The notes under the pieces: generated by a model
What the model was told of the DNA's origin: nothing
What the model saw: the letters and a program-made list of their open reading frames with translations, nothing else
The model's database searches: none
Assembly (NCBI RefSeq): GCF_000412695.1
Contig: NC_021499.1
Location: forward strand, 5,952,001 to 6,016,000
Source of the DNA: Pseudomonas resinovorans NBRC 106553
Lineage (GTDB): Bacteria; Pseudomonadota; Gammaproteobacteria; Pseudomonadales; Pseudomonadaceae
Direction: 5' to 3'
Length of the DNA: 64,000 bases
Position numbers and translations under genes: made by a program
Part shown: in pieces, positions 8,068 through 17,615 of the stretch
Numbering within the stretch: the first letter of the stretch is position 1
How the letters are laid out: every line of letters starts with the position of its first letter

Positions 8068-8823
8068 TTACAGATAACTGTTGAGGATTTCGTCGACGTA
8101 GCCCTCAGTCCGCATCTGATCCAGTGCGGTCTGGAGCTTGCTCACCACCTCGTCCGGCACTTCCTTGTTCAGCGCGAGGTAGAGTTCGGCCTGGTTGAAG
8201 CGCAACACGGTCTTCAGTCCGCCCACACCTTCCTGCTTGGCCAGGTAGCGGCCGGCCGGGTCGCCGGTGGCCCAGAGGTCGATCTGGCCCTTCTCCAGCT
8301 TGCGGGCGTTTTCCTGGTCGCGCAGGGCGGTGAGGGGTTCGAGCTTCTGCTGCGTCAGGTATTCGGCGATGGCGTCGCCCTTGTAGGCGCCCACCTTGTA
8401 CTTGCGGGCATCGTCCAGGCTGCCGAGGGTGATCTGGCTATCGCCACGGGCCAGCATGATCCAGTCGTCCGGACCGATCGGGCCGACCCACTTGAAGGAC
8501 TGCTCGCGCTCCGGCAGCCGCGCGGTGACGAACACGCCATACCCCGGCTTGTCCATCGCCAGCTTGTAGATACGGTCCCAGGGGAAGCGCAGGGTCAGGC
8601 TGTACTTGACCCCCGCGCGCTTGAACATCTCACGCACGATATCGACGGCGATGCCATCGATATTGTCTTCCTGGGCGAAGTTCTTCCCGTTGATCGACAT
8701 GTTGTAGGGCGGGAAGTTTTCGGTCAGGAGAACGACACTGTAGTTCTCATCCACTTCGGCGCGGGCCGCGCCGGCAAGCACCATCAGAGTACCGGCCAGG
8801 GCCAGCAGCAGGCGTTTCGACAT
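8068..8823 (-). CDS. Amino-acid ABC transporter-type periplasmic binding protein (tandem copy 2)
   Basis: A 251-residue SBP_bac_3 protein with signal peptide MSKRLLLALAGTLMVLAGAARA. It shares with copy 1 the segments VVLLTENFPPYNM, DIVREMFKRA, YSLTLRFPWDR, KWVGPIG, GQIDLWATGDPAGRYLAKQEG and VLRFNQAELYLA. The pair clearly arose by gene duplication, with divergence spread along the chain. It sits between hisF and copy 1 on the same strand but separated from hisF by a hairpin. The ligand is unknown; membership of the polar amino-acid binder family is firm. Confidence 0.83.
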   Translation of the reverse strand: MSKRLLLALAGTLMVLAGAARAEVDENYSVVLLTENFPPYNMSINGKNFAQEDNIDGIAVDIVREMFKRAGVKYSLTLRFPWDRIYKLAMDKPGYGVFVTARLPEREQSFKWVGPIGPDDWIMLARGDSQITLGSLDDARKYKVGAYKGDAIAEYLTQQKLEPLTALRDQENARKLEKGQIDLWATGDPAGRYLAKQEGVGGLKTVLRFNQAELYLALNKEVPDEVVSKLQTALDQMRTEGYVDEILNSYL

Positions 8824-8899
8824 TTGGCGACTACCTTCCAGGGGAGATGGGAAATGCGCCGAGCCTGACCTCGCGGGAACGAGGTCGGGGCATCAGCAA

Positions 8900-8935
8900 C
8901 CCAGGCTGCGAAATCCGTCAAATGGGCAGCCTGGG
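8900..8935. terminator. Hairpin after hisF
   Basis: CCCAGGCTGC pairs with GCAGCCTGGG about 25 bp beyond the hisF stop. There is no clear T-run on the minus strand. A second shorter hairpin (GACCTCG/CGAGGTC) is at 8867-8886. Probably the end of the his transcript. Confidence 0.45.
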
Positions 8936-8958
8936 CGAATCCTAGGCAAGATTTGTGC

Positions 8959-9729
8959 TCAGCGCACGAGGATTCCGCGACTGGCCAGATAGGCCTTGGC
9001 TTCGGGCACGGTGTATTCGCCGAAGTGGAAGATGCTCGCCGCCAGAACGGCGTCGGCCTTGCCTTCGAGGATGCCGGCGGCCAGGTGCTCGAGATTGCCC
9101 ACGCCGCCGGAGGCGATCACCGGAATGCCGACGCTCTCGCTGATGGCGCGGGTGACGCCCAGGTCATAACCGCTCTTCACGCCGTCCTGGTCCATGCTGG
9201 TGAGTAGGATCTCACCGGCGCCCAGGTCTTCCATCTTTTTCGCCCAGGCCACGGCGTCGAGGCCGGTGGGCTTGCGCCCGCCATGGGTGAAGATTTCCCA
9301 GCGCGGAACTTCGCCCGGTGCCGACACTTTCTTGGCGTCGATGGCGACCACGATGCACTGGGAACCGAAGCGCGAAGCCGCCTCGCCGACGAACTCGGGG
9401 GTGAACACCGCGGCGGTGTTGATCGACACCTTGTCGGCACCGGCGTTGAGCAGGTTGCGGATGTCCTGCACGGTACGCACGCCGCCGCCCACGGTCAGCG
9501 GGATGAACACCTGGCTGGCCATGCGCTCCACGGTGTGCAACGTGGTGTCGCGGCCGTCGACGCTGGCGGTGATGTCGAGGAAGGTGATCTCGTCGGCGCC
9601 CTGCTCATCATAGCGACGGGCGATTTCCACCGGGTCGCCGGCGTCGCGGATGTTCTCGAACTTGACGCCCTTGACCACGCGGCCGTTGTCCACGTCGAGG
9701 CAAGGGATGATGCGTTTTGCCAGAGCCAT
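8959..9729 (-). CDS. hisF: Imidazole glycerol phosphate synthase, cyclase subunit
   Basis: A 256-residue (beta/alpha)8 barrel, the synthase half that uses ammonia from HisH to make imidazole-glycerol phosphate and AICAR in histidine synthesis. The N-terminus [18 protein letters not shown] carries the catalytic Asp11, and the second acid is in [15 protein letters not shown]. Phosphate-binding loops appear as [21 protein letters not shown] and [12 protein letters not shown]. It is the last gene of the cluster hisB-hisH-DUF2164-hisA-hisF, 45 bp after hisA. Confidence 0.97.
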   Translation of the reverse strand: MALAKRIIPCLDVDNGRVVKGVKFENIRDAGDPVEIARRYDEQGADEITFLDITASVDGRDTTLHTVERMASQVFIPLTVGGGVRTVQDIRNLLNAGADKVSINTAAVFTPEFVGEAASRFGSQCIVVAIDAKKVSAPGEVPRWEIFTHGGRKPTGLDAVAWAKKMEDLGAGEILLTSMDQDGVKSGYDLGVTRAISESVGIPVIASGGVGNLEHLAAGILEGKADAVLAASIFHFGEYTVPEAKAYLASRGILVR

Positions 9730-9774
9730 AGCAGTGTTCCCGTAGGGTGCGCCACGCGCACCGGTATCCGTCGA

Positions 9775-10512
9775 TTAACCCTTGTAGCTGTCGCAGAAGG
9801 CCTGGGCCTCGGCGACGTCCAGGGTGCCTTCGTAGATGGCGCGGCCGGTGATGGCGCCGATGATGCCGGGAGCCTTGGCGGCCAGCAGCTTCTCGATGTC
9901 ACCCAGGTTGTGGATACCGCCGGAGGCGATCACCGGGATACGGCTGGCGGCGGCCAGGGCCGCGGTGGCCTCGACGTTGCAGCCCTGCATCATCCCGTCC
10001 TTGGCGATGTCGGTGTAGACGATGGCGGACACGCCGTCGGCTTCGAAGCGGCGGGCCAGGTCAACGGCCTGCACGCTGCTCACTTCGGCCCAGCCGTCGG
10101 TGGCGACGAAACCGTCCTTGGCGTCCAGGCCGACGATGACCTTGCCCGGGAAGGCCTTGCAGGCCTCGGTGACGAACTCGGGTTCCTTCACCGCCTTGGT
10201 GCCGATGATCACGTAGCTGACGCCGGCCTTGACGTAGTGCTCGATGGTTTCCAGGGAACGGATGCCGCCGCCGATCTGGATCGGCAGGTTCGGGTAGCGC
10301 TTGGCGATGGCGGTGACCACCTCGCCGTTCACCGGCTTGCCCTCGAAGGCGCCGTTGAGGTCCACCAGGTGCAGGCGGCGGCAGCCGCCCTCCACCCACT
10401 TGGCGGCCATGCTCACCGGATCGTCGGAGAACACCGTGGAGTCTTCCATGCGGCCCTGGCGCAGACGCACGCAGGCGCCGTCCTTCAGATCGATAGCGGG
10501 GATAATCAGCAT
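9775..10512 (-). CDS. hisA: ProFAR isomerase (HisA)
   Basis: A 245-residue (beta/alpha)8 barrel homologous to HisF, catalysing the Amadori isomerisation of ProFAR to PRFAR in histidine biosynthesis. It begins [20 protein letters not shown] with the first catalytic Asp; the second is in [14 protein letters not shown]. The [11 protein letters not shown] and [12 protein letters not shown] phosphate loops are intact. It lies between DUF2164 and hisF on the same strand with short gaps, as in other pseudomonads. Confidence 0.97.
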   Translation of the reverse strand: MLIIPAIDLKDGACVRLRQGRMEDSTVFSDDPVSMAAKWVEGGCRRLHLVDLNGAFEGKPVNGEVVTAIAKRYPNLPIQIGGGIRSLETIEHYVKAGVSYVIIGTKAVKEPEFVTEACKAFPGKVIVGLDAKDGFVATDGWAEVSSVQAVDLARRFEADGVSAIVYTDIAKDGMMQGCNVEATAALAAASRIPVIASGGIHNLGDIEKLLAAKAPGIIGAITGRAIYEGTLDVAEAQAFCDSYKG

Positions 10513-10552
10513 CGGTTCAACCTGTTAGAAGTCAGTGGATTCGGCTTGGCGC

Positions 10553-10810
10553 TCAGTCTTTCTCGAGCGCCCACAAGTCGCTCTCGATGCTTTCGAACCT
10601 GTCTTTCAGGTGCGCCTGCACATCGAAGATCGCCTTGTTGTAGAAATGCGGTGCGAACTCCCGGGCGAAGAAATCAAGCATTTCCTCGGCCTCGAAGGAG
10701 CCCAGTTCCAGCTCGAAGCGATCGGCCATGAAGCGCTTGATCGCCAGCACCGCGCCCTGGGTCTGGGCCGCGTCGAGTTGCAGACTCGGTGTCTTCTTCG
10801 CGCGGCTCAT
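10553..10810 (-). CDS. DUF2164 family protein embedded in the his cluster
   Basis: A small 85-residue protein (MSRAKKTPSLQLDAAQ..., ending SDLWALEKD) rich in acidic and aromatic residues, matching the DUF2164 family (FEAEEMLDFFAREFAPHFYNKAI). The ATG at 10810 is only 4 bp downstream of the hisH stop, so it is almost certainly co-translated with hisH and hisA. No signal peptide, membrane segment or catalytic motif is seen. Its function is unknown; its constant position in pseudomonad his clusters suggests a link to the operon, but that is inference. Confidence 0.8.
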   Translation of the reverse strand: MSRAKKTPSLQLDAAQTQGAVLAIKRFMADRFELELGSFEAEEMLDFFAREFAPHFYNKAIFDVQAHLKDRFESIESDLWALEKD

Positions 10811-10814
10811 CGGC

Positions 10815-11453
10815 TTACCAGCGGCCATCCCAGGCGGCGAAGTTCTGCAGCAGCTGCAGGCCGTGGGTGTGGCTCTTTTCCGGGTGGAACTGCACGGCGA
10901 AGCGCGAGCCATCGGCCAGCGCGGCGGCGAAGTCCTTGCCGTAGTGGCCGCGACCGACCACCTGCTTGGGATTGCCGGCCTCGATGTAGTAGCTGTGCAC
11001 GAAGTAGAAGCGCGCGCGGTCCGGAATGCTGTGCCAGAGCGGGTGGGCCACGCTCTGCTGCACTTCGTTCCAGCCCATGTGCGGCACCTTCAACTGCTCG
11101 CCGTCTTCCTCCAGGCCCTTGCCGAAGAAGCGCACCTGGCCGGGGAACAGGCCGATGCAGTCGACGCCGTCGTTTTCCTCGCTGTGCTCCAGCAGGGCCT
11201 GCATGCCCACGCAGATACCGAGGAAGGGACGGTCGCGGCTGACTTCCTGTACCAGGCTGTCGAAGCCCAGGCGACGGATCTCCGCCATGCAGTCACGGAT
11301 CGCACCGACGCCGGGAAACACCACCCGGTCGGCTTCGCGGATCACGTTGGCGTCGCTGCTGACCAGCACGCGACCGGCGCCGACGTGCTCCAGGGCCTTG
11401 GCAACCGAGTGCAGGTTGCCCATGCCGTAATCGATGACCGCGACCGTCTGCAT
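10815..11453 (-). CDS. hisH: Imidazole glycerol phosphate synthase, glutaminase subunit
   Basis: A 212-residue class I glutamine amidotransferase that supplies ammonia to HisF. The nucleophile is in [15 protein letters not shown], and the His-Glu of the triad are in VQFHPEKSH near the C-terminus. The N-terminus [18 protein letters not shown] is typical of the family. Its ATG overlaps the hisB stop codon by one base, so it is translationally coupled to hisB. Confidence 0.97.
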   Translation of the reverse strand: MQTVAVIDYGMGNLHSVAKALEHVGAGRVLVSSDANVIREADRVVFPGVGAIRDCMAEIRRLGFDSLVQEVSRDRPFLGICVGMQALLEHSEENDGVDCIGLFPGQVRFFGKGLEEDGEQLKVPHMGWNEVQQSVAHPLWHSIPDRARFYFVHSYYIEAGNPKQVVGRGHYGKDFAAALADGSRFAVQFHPEKSHTHGLQLLQNFAAWDGRW

Positions 11454-12046
11454 CAGAGCACGCCCTTGGTGGAGGGCATCTGGCCGGCCATGCGCGGGTC
11501 CAGTTCGACGGCCATGCGCAGCGCGCGGCCGAAGGCCTTGAACACGGTTTCGATCTGGTGGTGGGTGTTGTGCCCGCGCAGGTTGTCGATGTGCAGGCTC
11601 ACCTGGGCGTGGTTGACGAAGCCCTGGAAGAATTCCTGGAACAGGTCGACGTCGAAGCCACCGACCACGGCGCGGGTGAAGGGCACGTGCATCTGCAGGC
11701 CGGGACGGCCGGAGAAGTCGATGACCACGCGGGACAGGGCTTCATCCAGCGGCACGTAGGAATGGCCGTAGCGGACCATGCCCTTCTTGTCGCCGACGGC
11801 ACGGGCGAACGCCTGGCCGAGGGTAATGCCGACGTCTTCCACGGTGTGGTGATCGTCGATATGCAGATCGCCCTTGCACTCGATGTCCAGGTCAATCAGG
11901 CCATGGCGGGCGATCTGGTCGAGCATGTGCTCGAGGAAGGGCACGCCGATATCGAAGCGCGCCTTGCCGGTGCCATCCAGGTTGATCGAGACCTTGATCT
12001 GGGTCTCCAGGGTATTGCGTTCGACGGAAGCCGTACGTTCGGCCAT
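11453..12046 (-). CDS. hisB: Imidazoleglycerol-phosphate dehydratase
   Basis: A 197-residue monofunctional IGP dehydratase (no HAD phosphatase domain as in E. coli HisB). Metal-ligand motifs are [12 protein letters not shown] and [20 protein letters not shown], with [13 protein letters not shown] between. The start at 12046 ([12 protein letters not shown]) is chosen over an in-frame ATG 13 codons upstream because family members begin with this charged segment. It is the first gene of the his cluster; the promoter must lie in the 124-bp gap shared with the divergent PanZ-like gene. Confidence 0.96.
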   Translation of the reverse strand: MAERTASVERNTLETQIKVSINLDGTGKARFDIGVPFLEHMLDQIARHGLIDLDIECKGDLHIDDHHTVEDVGITLGQAFARAVGDKKGMVRYGHSYVPLDEALSRVVIDFSGRPGLQMHVPFTRAVVGGFDVDLFQEFFQGFVNHAQVSLHIDNLRGHNTHHQIETVFKAFGRALRMAVELDPRMAGQMPSTKGVL

Positions 12047-12170
12047 CACCCACTCCACAAAAGACTCACGAAAAAAGAGCGCCATTATAGGCCGCGCCCC
12101 ACCGGCGCCGCTACCGACGACGGTCGGCGGGGTTTACACTGCCGCGCCCGCAACGCCCCGAGGAGCCAGC

Positions 12171-12569
12171 ATGCCCGTCATCGTCGAGACCCTGAACAGT
12201 CCCTCCGAGCAGGATCGCGTCGACCTCGCGAAGATCTACGCCGACGCGCCGGACTGGCTGCTGGCGCCCCATGCCGACGCAGCGGCGCTGGTGGAGCACG
12301 GCCTGGCCGAAGGCCTGCTGGTGGCCGGGCGCTTCAATGACCGCCTGTTGGGCGCGGCCTTGCTGGCACGCGGCGAGCAGCACTGGCGGCTGTCGCATCT
12401 CTGCGTGCGCAAGGTGACCCGCCATCGCGGCGTCGCTCGTCGCCTGGTGGAACAAAGCGCACTTCTCGCCGAACAGGCAGGCAAATCGCTGCACCTGGCC
12501 GCACCGCGGGATCACCTGGAAAGCCAGGCCCTGGCGGCGCGTTTTCACCTGCCGCTGGAAAGCCTCTGA
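12171..12569 (+). CDS. PanZ/PanM-like acetyl-CoA-binding GNAT protein
   Basis: A 132-residue GNAT-fold protein. SEQDRVDLAKIYADAP and LSHLCVRKVTRHRGVARRLVEQ align with E. coli PanZ (SDQDRIDLQKIW, LDSLRVREVTRRRGVG), the acetyl-CoA sensor that promotes PanD maturation and controls pantothenate synthesis. The R-x-x-G-V-A/G acetyl-CoA pyrophosphate loop is present. RBS AGGAG lies 6 bp before the ATG. It is divergent from hisB. The assignment is by visible motif similarity; a different GNAT activity remains possible. Confidence 0.72.
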   Translation: MPVIVETLNSPSEQDRVDLAKIYADAPDWLLAPHADAAALVEHGLAEGLLVAGRFNDRLLGAALLARGEQHWRLSHLCVRKVTRHRGVARRLVEQSALLAEQAGKSLHLAAPRDHLESQALAARFHLPLESL

Positions 12570-12725
12570 GCACAGCTGCCACCCGCGCGCTGAACCCACG
12601 CTGCAAATCACCATCCAAACTCCCTGACCAGGGGGCCGATGTCCGCGCCGCCACACGCCATCGCTGATGGCCCGGCGCTATACTCGGCACCTTCAATTCA
12701 TCCGATCCACCACAAGGACTGGCCA

Positions 12726-14957
12726 ATGAAAGCCTTCGGGAAAATCCTGGGCCTCATCTTCCTCGGGCTGTTGCTGATCATCGTGGCGGCGGGCTTCGCC
12801 CTGACCCACCTGTTCGACCCGAATGACTACAAGGACGAAATCCAGCAACTGGCCCGGGAAAAGGCCAACCTGGAACTGACCCTCAACGGCGACATCGGCT
12901 GGAGCCTGTTCCCCTGGCTCGGCCTGGAGCTGCATGAGGCCACCCTGGCTAGCGCCGTAACGCCGGAAAAGCCGTTCGCCAACCTCGACATGATCGGCCT
13001 CTCCGTGCGCGTGCTGCCGCTGCTGCGCCGCGAAGTGCAGATGAGCGACATCCGCGTCGAAGGCCTCAATCTCGACCTGCAGCGCGACGAAAAGGGCCGT
13101 GGCAACTGGGAAGACATCGGTCGCCCGCCCAAGCCCCCGGCAAGCGCCCAGGCCGATGCACCGGCCAGCCCCGCCCCCGCCGAAGGCACCGCGCAGGCGC
13201 CCGCCGCCGAGGAGCCCTCGCGCCCGATCCGGCTGGATATCGACAGCCTCACCGTGCGCAACGCCCGCATCGACTACAGCGATGCCAAGAGCGGCAAGCA
13301 GTTTTCCGCCGAAGGCATCGAGCTGACCACCGGCGCCATCCGCGAAGGCGCCAGCATCCCGGTCAAGCTCAGCGCCTTCTTCGGCACCAACCAGCCGGTG
13401 CTGCGCGCCAAGACCGAGCTCACCACCAACCTGCGTTTCGAGCGCGCCCTGAAGCGCTACCAGCTGGAAGACCTCAAGATCAATGGCGAGGCCTCGGGCG
13501 AACCGCTCAAGGGCAAGACCCTGGCCTTCAACGCCCAGGGCCAGTTGCTGGCCGATCTCGCAGCGAACGTCGCCGAATGGAACAGCCTGAAGCTTTCCGC
13601 CAACCAGCTGCGCGCCCTCGGCGAGCTGAAGGTTCGCGACCTGGACAAGGACGCGCGCCTGGAGGGCGGTCTGTCCATCGCGCAGCTCAACCTGCGCGAG
13701 TTCCTCACCGGCGTCGGCGTCGAGTTGCCGCCCATGAGCGACGCCAACGCCCTGCAGAAGTTCGAGCTGGTGACCAAGCTCACCGGCAGCGCCAACAGCA
13801 TCGCCCTCGAAGGCCTGAACCTGAAGCTCGACGGCAGCAGCCTCAGCGGCCGCCTGGCCGTGGCCGACATCGCCAAGCAGGCCGTGCGCGTTCAGCTCAA
13901 GGGCGACAAGCTCGACCTCGACCGCTACCTGCCGCCCAAGTCCAAGGCCAAGCAGGAAGCCCAGACCGCGCGCCAGACCGAGGTGAAGTCCACCGCAGCT
14001 GCGGCCGTCAAAGGCAGCGCCCCGCTGCCCAACGCACCGACCCAGGCCGCCTGGAGCGAAACCCCGGTCCTGCCGATGGACCCGCTGCGCAAGGTCGACC
14101 TGGAAGCCACCCTGAACTTCGGCCAGTTCACCATCGACCGACTGCCCATGGATGACGTCAGCCTCAAGGCCAACGGCAAGAACGGCGTGCTGACCCTGGA
14201 TGACCTGCGCGGCGGCCTGTTCGGCGGCAGCTTCCAGGCCAGCGCGCAACTCGACGCACGTCCGGCCGTGCCGCTGCTCAAGGCGCAGAAGCGCATCAGC
14301 AAGGTACCGGTAGAGAAACTCCTGCAAGCCCAGGGACAGAAACCGCCGGTGCGCGGCCTGCTGGACCTGCAAGCCGACATCAGCACCAGCGGCAACAGTC
14401 AGAAAGCCTGGGTCGACGGCCTCAACGGTACCGCCAGCTTCGCCCTGCACGACGGCGCGCTGCTCGACGCCAACCTCGAACAGCAGCTCTGCCAGGGCAT
14501 CGCCACCCTCAACCGGAAAACCCTGAGCAGCACCCGTGGCGGGAGCGAGACCCCCTTCGAAGAACTCAAGGGCTCGCTCGTCTTCAACAACGGCGTGGCC
14601 AGCAACTCCGACCTGCGCGCCAGCATTCCCGGCCTCACCGTCAACGGTGAAGGCGCCATCGACCTGCGCGTACTCGGCCTGGACTACCGCCTGGGCGTGG
14701 TCATCAAGGGCGACAAGAGCGAGATGCCGGACCCGGCCTGCCAGGTGAACGAGCGCTACGTCGGCATCGAGTGGCCGCTGCGCTGCCGAGGCCCGCTGGA
14801 ACTCGGCGCCAAGGCCTGCCGCCTCGACCAGGACGGCATGGGCAAGGTGGCCGCCAAGCTCGCCGGCGACAAGCTGAACCAGAAACTCGAGGAAAAGCTC
14901 GGCGACAAAGTCAGCCCGGAACTGAAGGACGCACTCAAGGGGCTGTTCAAACGATGA
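12726..14957 (+). CDS. AsmA family protein
   Basis: A 743-residue envelope protein. A single N-terminal membrane helix ([20 protein letters not shown]) is followed by the AsmA opening [24 protein letters not shown], a Pro/Ala-rich linker (about residues 137-160) and repeated amphipathic beta segments. The C-terminus (from about residue 560) has the AsmA-2-like [19 protein letters not shown], and it ends in a Lys-rich tail. AsmA proteins are bridge-like lipid-transfer candidates between inner and outer membranes. The stop overlaps the mutY start (ATGA), so the two are coupled, the arrangement seen in P. aeruginosa. Confidence 0.9.
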   Translation: MKAFGKILGLIFLGLLLIIVAAGFALTHLFDPNDYKDEIQQLAREKANLELTLNGDIGWSLFPWLGLELHEATLASAVTPEKPFANLDMIGLSVRVLPLLRREVQMSDIRVEGLNLDLQRDEKGRGNWEDIGRPPKPPASAQADAPASPAPAEGTAQAPAAEEPSRPIRLDIDSLTVRNARIDYSDAKSGKQFSAEGIELTTGAIREGASIPVKLSAFFGTNQPVLRAKTELTTNLRFERALKRYQLEDLKINGEASGEPLKGKTLAFNAQGQLLADLAANVAEWNSLKLSANQLRALGELKVRDLDKDARLEGGLSIAQLNLREFLTGVGVELPPMSDANALQKFELVTKLTGSANSIALEGLNLKLDGSSLSGRLAVADIAKQAVRVQLKGDKLDLDRYLPPKSKAKQEAQTARQTEVKSTAAAAVKGSAPLPNAPTQAAWSETPVLPMDPLRKVDLEATLNFGQFTIDRLPMDDVSLKANGKNGVLTLDDLRGGLFGGSFQASAQLDARPAVPLLKAQKRISKVPVEKLLQAQGQKPPVRGLLDLQADISTSGNSQKAWVDGLNGTASFALHDGALLDANLEQQLCQGIATLNRKTLSSTRGGSETPFEELKGSLVFNNGVASNSDLRASIPGLTVNGEGAIDLRVLGLDYRLGVVIKGDKSEMPDPACQVNERYVGIEWPLRCRGPLELGAKACRLDQDGMGKVAAKLAGDKLNQKLEEKLGDKVSPELKDALKGLFKR

Positions 14958-16021
14958 CCCCCGAGCAGTTTTCCGGCGCCGTGCTGGAATGGTACGACCG
15001 GCACGGCCGCAAGGACCTGCCCTGGCAACAGGGCATCACCCCGTACCGCGTGTGGGTCTCCGAAATCATGTTGCAGCAGACCCAGGTGAGCACCGTGCTG
15101 GGTTACTTCGACCGCTTCATGGACGCCCTGCCCAGCGTGCAGGCCCTGGCCGAGGCGCCGGAAGACGAAGTGCTGCACCTCTGGACCGGCCTCGGCTACT
15201 ACACCCGTGCACGCAACCTGCAGAAGACCGCGAAACTGGTGGTGGCCGAACACGGCGGCGAGTTCCCCCGTGACGTCGAGCGCCTGGCCGAGTTGCCCGG
15301 CATCGGCCGCTCCACCGCCGGCGCCATCGCCAGCCTGTCCATGGGACTGCGCGCGCCTATCCTCGACGGCAACGTCAAGCGCGTGCTGGCCCGCTACGTC
15401 GCCCAGGAGGGCTATCCGGGCGAGCCCAAGGTGGCAAAGCAGCTCTGGGAAGTGGCCGAGCGCTACACCCCGCACGCCCGCGTGAACAACTACACCCAGG
15501 CGATGATGGACCTGGGCGCCACGCTCTGTACCCGCAGCAAGCCCAGCTGCCTGCTCTGCCCCTTGCAGAGCGGCTGTCGCGCGCACCAGCTTGGCCGGGA
15601 AACCGCCTACCCCGCCTCCAAACCGCGCAAGGCCTTGCCGCAGAAGCGCACCCTGATGCCGCTGCTGGCCAGCGGCGACGGCGCCATCCTGCTCTATCGC
15701 CGCCCCTCCAGCGGGCTCTGGGGCGGACTCTGGAGCCTGCCGGAACTGGACGACCTGGAAGCCCTCGCGCCCCTGGCCAACCAGCACGCGCTGCATCTGG
15801 GCGAGTGCCGCGAACTCCCCGGCCTGACCCATACTTTCAGCCACTTCCAGTTGGCCATCGAACCCTGGCTGGTACGGGTGGAGGGCAGCGCCCCCGCCGT
15901 GGCCGAGGGCGACTGGCTCTGGTATAACCTCGCCACCCCGCCGCGCCTGGGCTTGGCCGCCCCGGTGAAGAAGCTGCTCAAGCGCGCGGCCGATGTTCTG
16001 AATGCAGGAGAAACGAGATGA
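14954..16021 (+). CDS. mutY: A/G-specific adenine DNA glycosylase
   Basis: A 355-residue base-excision repair enzyme that removes adenine mispaired with 8-oxoguanine. It shows [14 protein letters not shown], the helix-hairpin-helix [14 protein letters not shown], the catalytic Asp region [12 protein letters not shown], and the 4Fe-4S cluster C-x6-C-x2-C-x5-C in [17 protein letters not shown]. The C-terminal Nudix-like 8-oxoG recognition domain begins near residue 230 (RTLMPLLAS). The start overlaps the asmA stop and the stop overlaps yggX by 4 bp, so the three genes form one coupled unit. Confidence 0.97.
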   Translation: MTPEQFSGAVLEWYDRHGRKDLPWQQGITPYRVWVSEIMLQQTQVSTVLGYFDRFMDALPSVQALAEAPEDEVLHLWTGLGYYTRARNLQKTAKLVVAEHGGEFPRDVERLAELPGIGRSTAGAIASLSMGLRAPILDGNVKRVLARYVAQEGYPGEPKVAKQLWEVAERYTPHARVNNYTQAMMDLGATLCTRSKPSCLLCPLQSGCRAHQLGRETAYPASKPRKALPQKRTLMPLLASGDGAILLYRRPSSGLWGGLWSLPELDDLEALAPLANQHALHLGECRELPGLTHTFSHFQLAIEPWLVRVEGSAPAVAEGDWLWYNLATPPRLGLAAPVKKLLKRAADVLNAGETR

Positions 16022-16290
16022 CCCGCAGCGTGATGTGCCGCAAATTCAAAGAGGAACTGCCGGGCCTGGAGCGTCCGCCGTATCCGGGCGCCAAGGGCGA
16101 GGACATCTTCAACAACGTCTCGAAGAAGGCCTGGGACGAGTGGCAGGCGCACCAGACCATGCTGATCAACGAGCGCCGTCTGAACATGATGAACGCCGAG
16201 GACCGCAAGTTCCTCCAGGCCGAAATGGACAAATTCCTCTCGGGCGAGGACTACGCCCAAGCCGAGGGTTATGTCCCCCCGAGCGCGTAA
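16018..16290 (+). CDS. yggX: Fe(2+)-trafficking protein YggX
   Basis: A 90-residue cytoplasmic protein, [20 protein letters not shown], with the single conserved Cys7, followed by [22 protein letters not shown] and the C-terminal [16 protein letters not shown]. YggX protects iron-sulfur clusters against oxidative damage. The mutY-yggX pairing with an ATGA overlap is conserved in gamma-proteobacteria, fitting the Fe-S cluster of MutY. Confidence 0.96.
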   Translation: MTRSVMCRKFKEELPGLERPPYPGAKGEDIFNNVSKKAWDEWQAHQTMLINERRLNMMNAEDRKFLQAEMDKFLSGEDYAQAEGYVPPSA

Positions 16291-16325
16291 GCACCGGTAT
16301 TAACTAAAATTTTTTTAGAAAGGTG

Positions 16326-16354
16326 TTGACGAGGTCGAAGCAAATCCGTTTAAT
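16326..16354 (+). promoter_or_regulatory. Sigma-70 promoter of tRNA-Phe
   Basis: TTGACG (16326-16331) and TTTAAT (16349-16354) are separated by 17 bp. The tRNA begins 12 bp downstream, and the segment between is GC-rich (AGCGCCCCG), the discriminator type linked to stringent control. Confidence 0.8.
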
Positions 16355-16365
16355 AGCGCCCCGTT

Positions 16366-16441
16366 GCCCAGGTAGCTCAGTTGGTAGAGCAGGGGATTGA
16401 AAATCCCCGTGTCGGCGGTTCGATTCCGTCCCTGGGCACCA
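16366..16441 (+). tRNA. tRNA-Phe (GAA)
   Basis: A 76-nt cloverleaf: acceptor GCCCAGG/CCTGGGC, D-arm AGCTCAGTTGGTAGAGC, anticodon stem GGGGA/TCCCC with GAA at 16399-16401, T-arm GGCGGTTCGATTCCGTC, encoded CCA. A terminator follows. Confidence 0.98.
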
Positions 16442-16457
16442 CTAATACCATCCAAAG

Positions 16458-16489
16458 AGCCTCAGCCATGCGCTGGGGCTTTTTGTTTT
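16458..16489 (+). terminator. Rho-independent terminator of tRNA-Phe
   Basis: AGCCTCAGC pairs with GCTGGGGCT (one G-T pair) followed by TTTTGTTTT. Confidence 0.85.
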
Positions 16490-16822
16490 CCGCCCTACCT
16501 CTCCCCGAGGACCAAAGGCCAGCCGGCCGGGCAGAAAGCGACCAATCCGCGCACTTGTGCCGAGAAATCCGGCTAACCCCCTGATTCAAAAGTAAAAAGC
16601 CAGGGTCAGGGGAAAAAGCTGCGCCGCCCGGGCATTCCGGGCCGGATCCGGGTCTTTTTTGATACCGCGACAAGCAACTGCAGCGATGCGACAACCTTCG
16701 ACGCAGAGCGGCTGCCACGCCCCCGACGCGCTTGGCGCGTGGCAAAGCGCTATGCTAGCTTCCCCCACGCCAGGAAGGCCGCCCCACCGCCCGAGTGCCC
16801 CCGAAAAATAAGAGGACCCCCC
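16490..16822. other. Intergenic region before the ABC transporter
   Basis: 333 bp without a credible gene. It should hold the promoter of the transporter operon. A run AGTAAAAAGCCAGGGTCAGG and a possible -10 (TATGCTAGC at 16750-16758) are seen, without a convincing -35. An RBS-like AAGAGGA lies 9-15 bp before the first ATG. Confidence 0.4.
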
Positions 16823-17596
16823 ATGGCCCAAGCCACACCAGCGCTTGAAATCCGTAACCTGCATAAACGCTACGGCGATCTCGAAGTGCTCAAGGGCATC
16901 TCCCTCACCGCCAACGACGGTGACGTGATCTCTATTCTCGGTTCCTCCGGCTCCGGCAAGTCCACCTTCCTGCGTTGCATCAACCTGCTGGAAAACCCCC
17001 ACGAGGGCCAGATCCTGGTGGCGGGTGAAGAACTCAAGCTCAAGAAGAGCCGCGACGGCGAACTGGTTGCCGCCGACAACAAGCAGATCAATCGCATGCG
17101 CAGCGAGATCGGCTTCGTCTTCCAGAATTTCAACCTCTGGCCGCATATGACGGTGCTCGACAACATCATCGAAGCGCCGCGCCGCGTGCTGGGCCAGAGC
17201 CGCGCCGAAGCCACCGAGATCGCCGAAGCCCTATTGGCCAAGGTCGGTATCGGCGACAAGCGCCACGTCTACCCGACCCAGCTGTCCGGCGGCCAGCAGC
17301 AACGCGCAGCCATCGCCCGCACCCTGGCCATGCAACCGAAGGTCATCCTCTTCGATGAGCCGACCTCGGCGCTTGACCCGGAAATGGTACAAGAAGTGCT
17401 TAACGTGATCCGCGCACTCGCCGATGAAGGCCGCACCATGCTGCTGGTCACCCATGAAATGAACTTCGCCCGGAACGTCTCCAGCGAAGTGGTTTTCCTT
17501 CACCAAGGGCTGGTGGAGGAGCAGGGACCGCCACAGCAGGTATTTGACAACCCGCAATCGGCGCGCTGTAAACAATTCATGTCCAGCAATCGCTAA
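16823..17596 (+). CDS. Polar amino-acid ABC transporter ATP-binding protein
   Basis: A 257-residue ATPase of the HisP/GlnQ/AotP class. Walker A is GSSGSGKSTFL, the Q-loop FVFQNFNLWPHMTV, the signature LSGGQQQRAAIAR, Walker B VILFDEPTSALDP and the switch LLVTHEMNFAR. The insertion LKLKKSRDGELVAADNKQINRM is typical of basic amino-acid ATPases. It begins a four-gene operon ATPase-binding protein-permease-permease, matching the PA5152-PA5155 position in PAO1. The substrate is probably a basic or polar amino acid; this is inference from the subfamily. Confidence 0.93.
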   Translation: MAQATPALEIRNLHKRYGDLEVLKGISLTANDGDVISILGSSGSGKSTFLRCINLLENPHEGQILVAGEELKLKKSRDGELVAADNKQINRMRSEIGFVFQNFNLWPHMTVLDNIIEAPRRVLGQSRAEATEIAEALLAKVGIGDKRHVYPTQLSGGQQQRAAIARTLAMQPKVILFDEPTSALDPEMVQEVLNVIRALADEGRTMLLVTHEMNFARNVSSEVVFLHQGLVEEQGPPQQVFDNPQSARCKQFMSSNR

Positions 17597-17615
17597 AACA
17601 CGGAGCAAGATCGCA

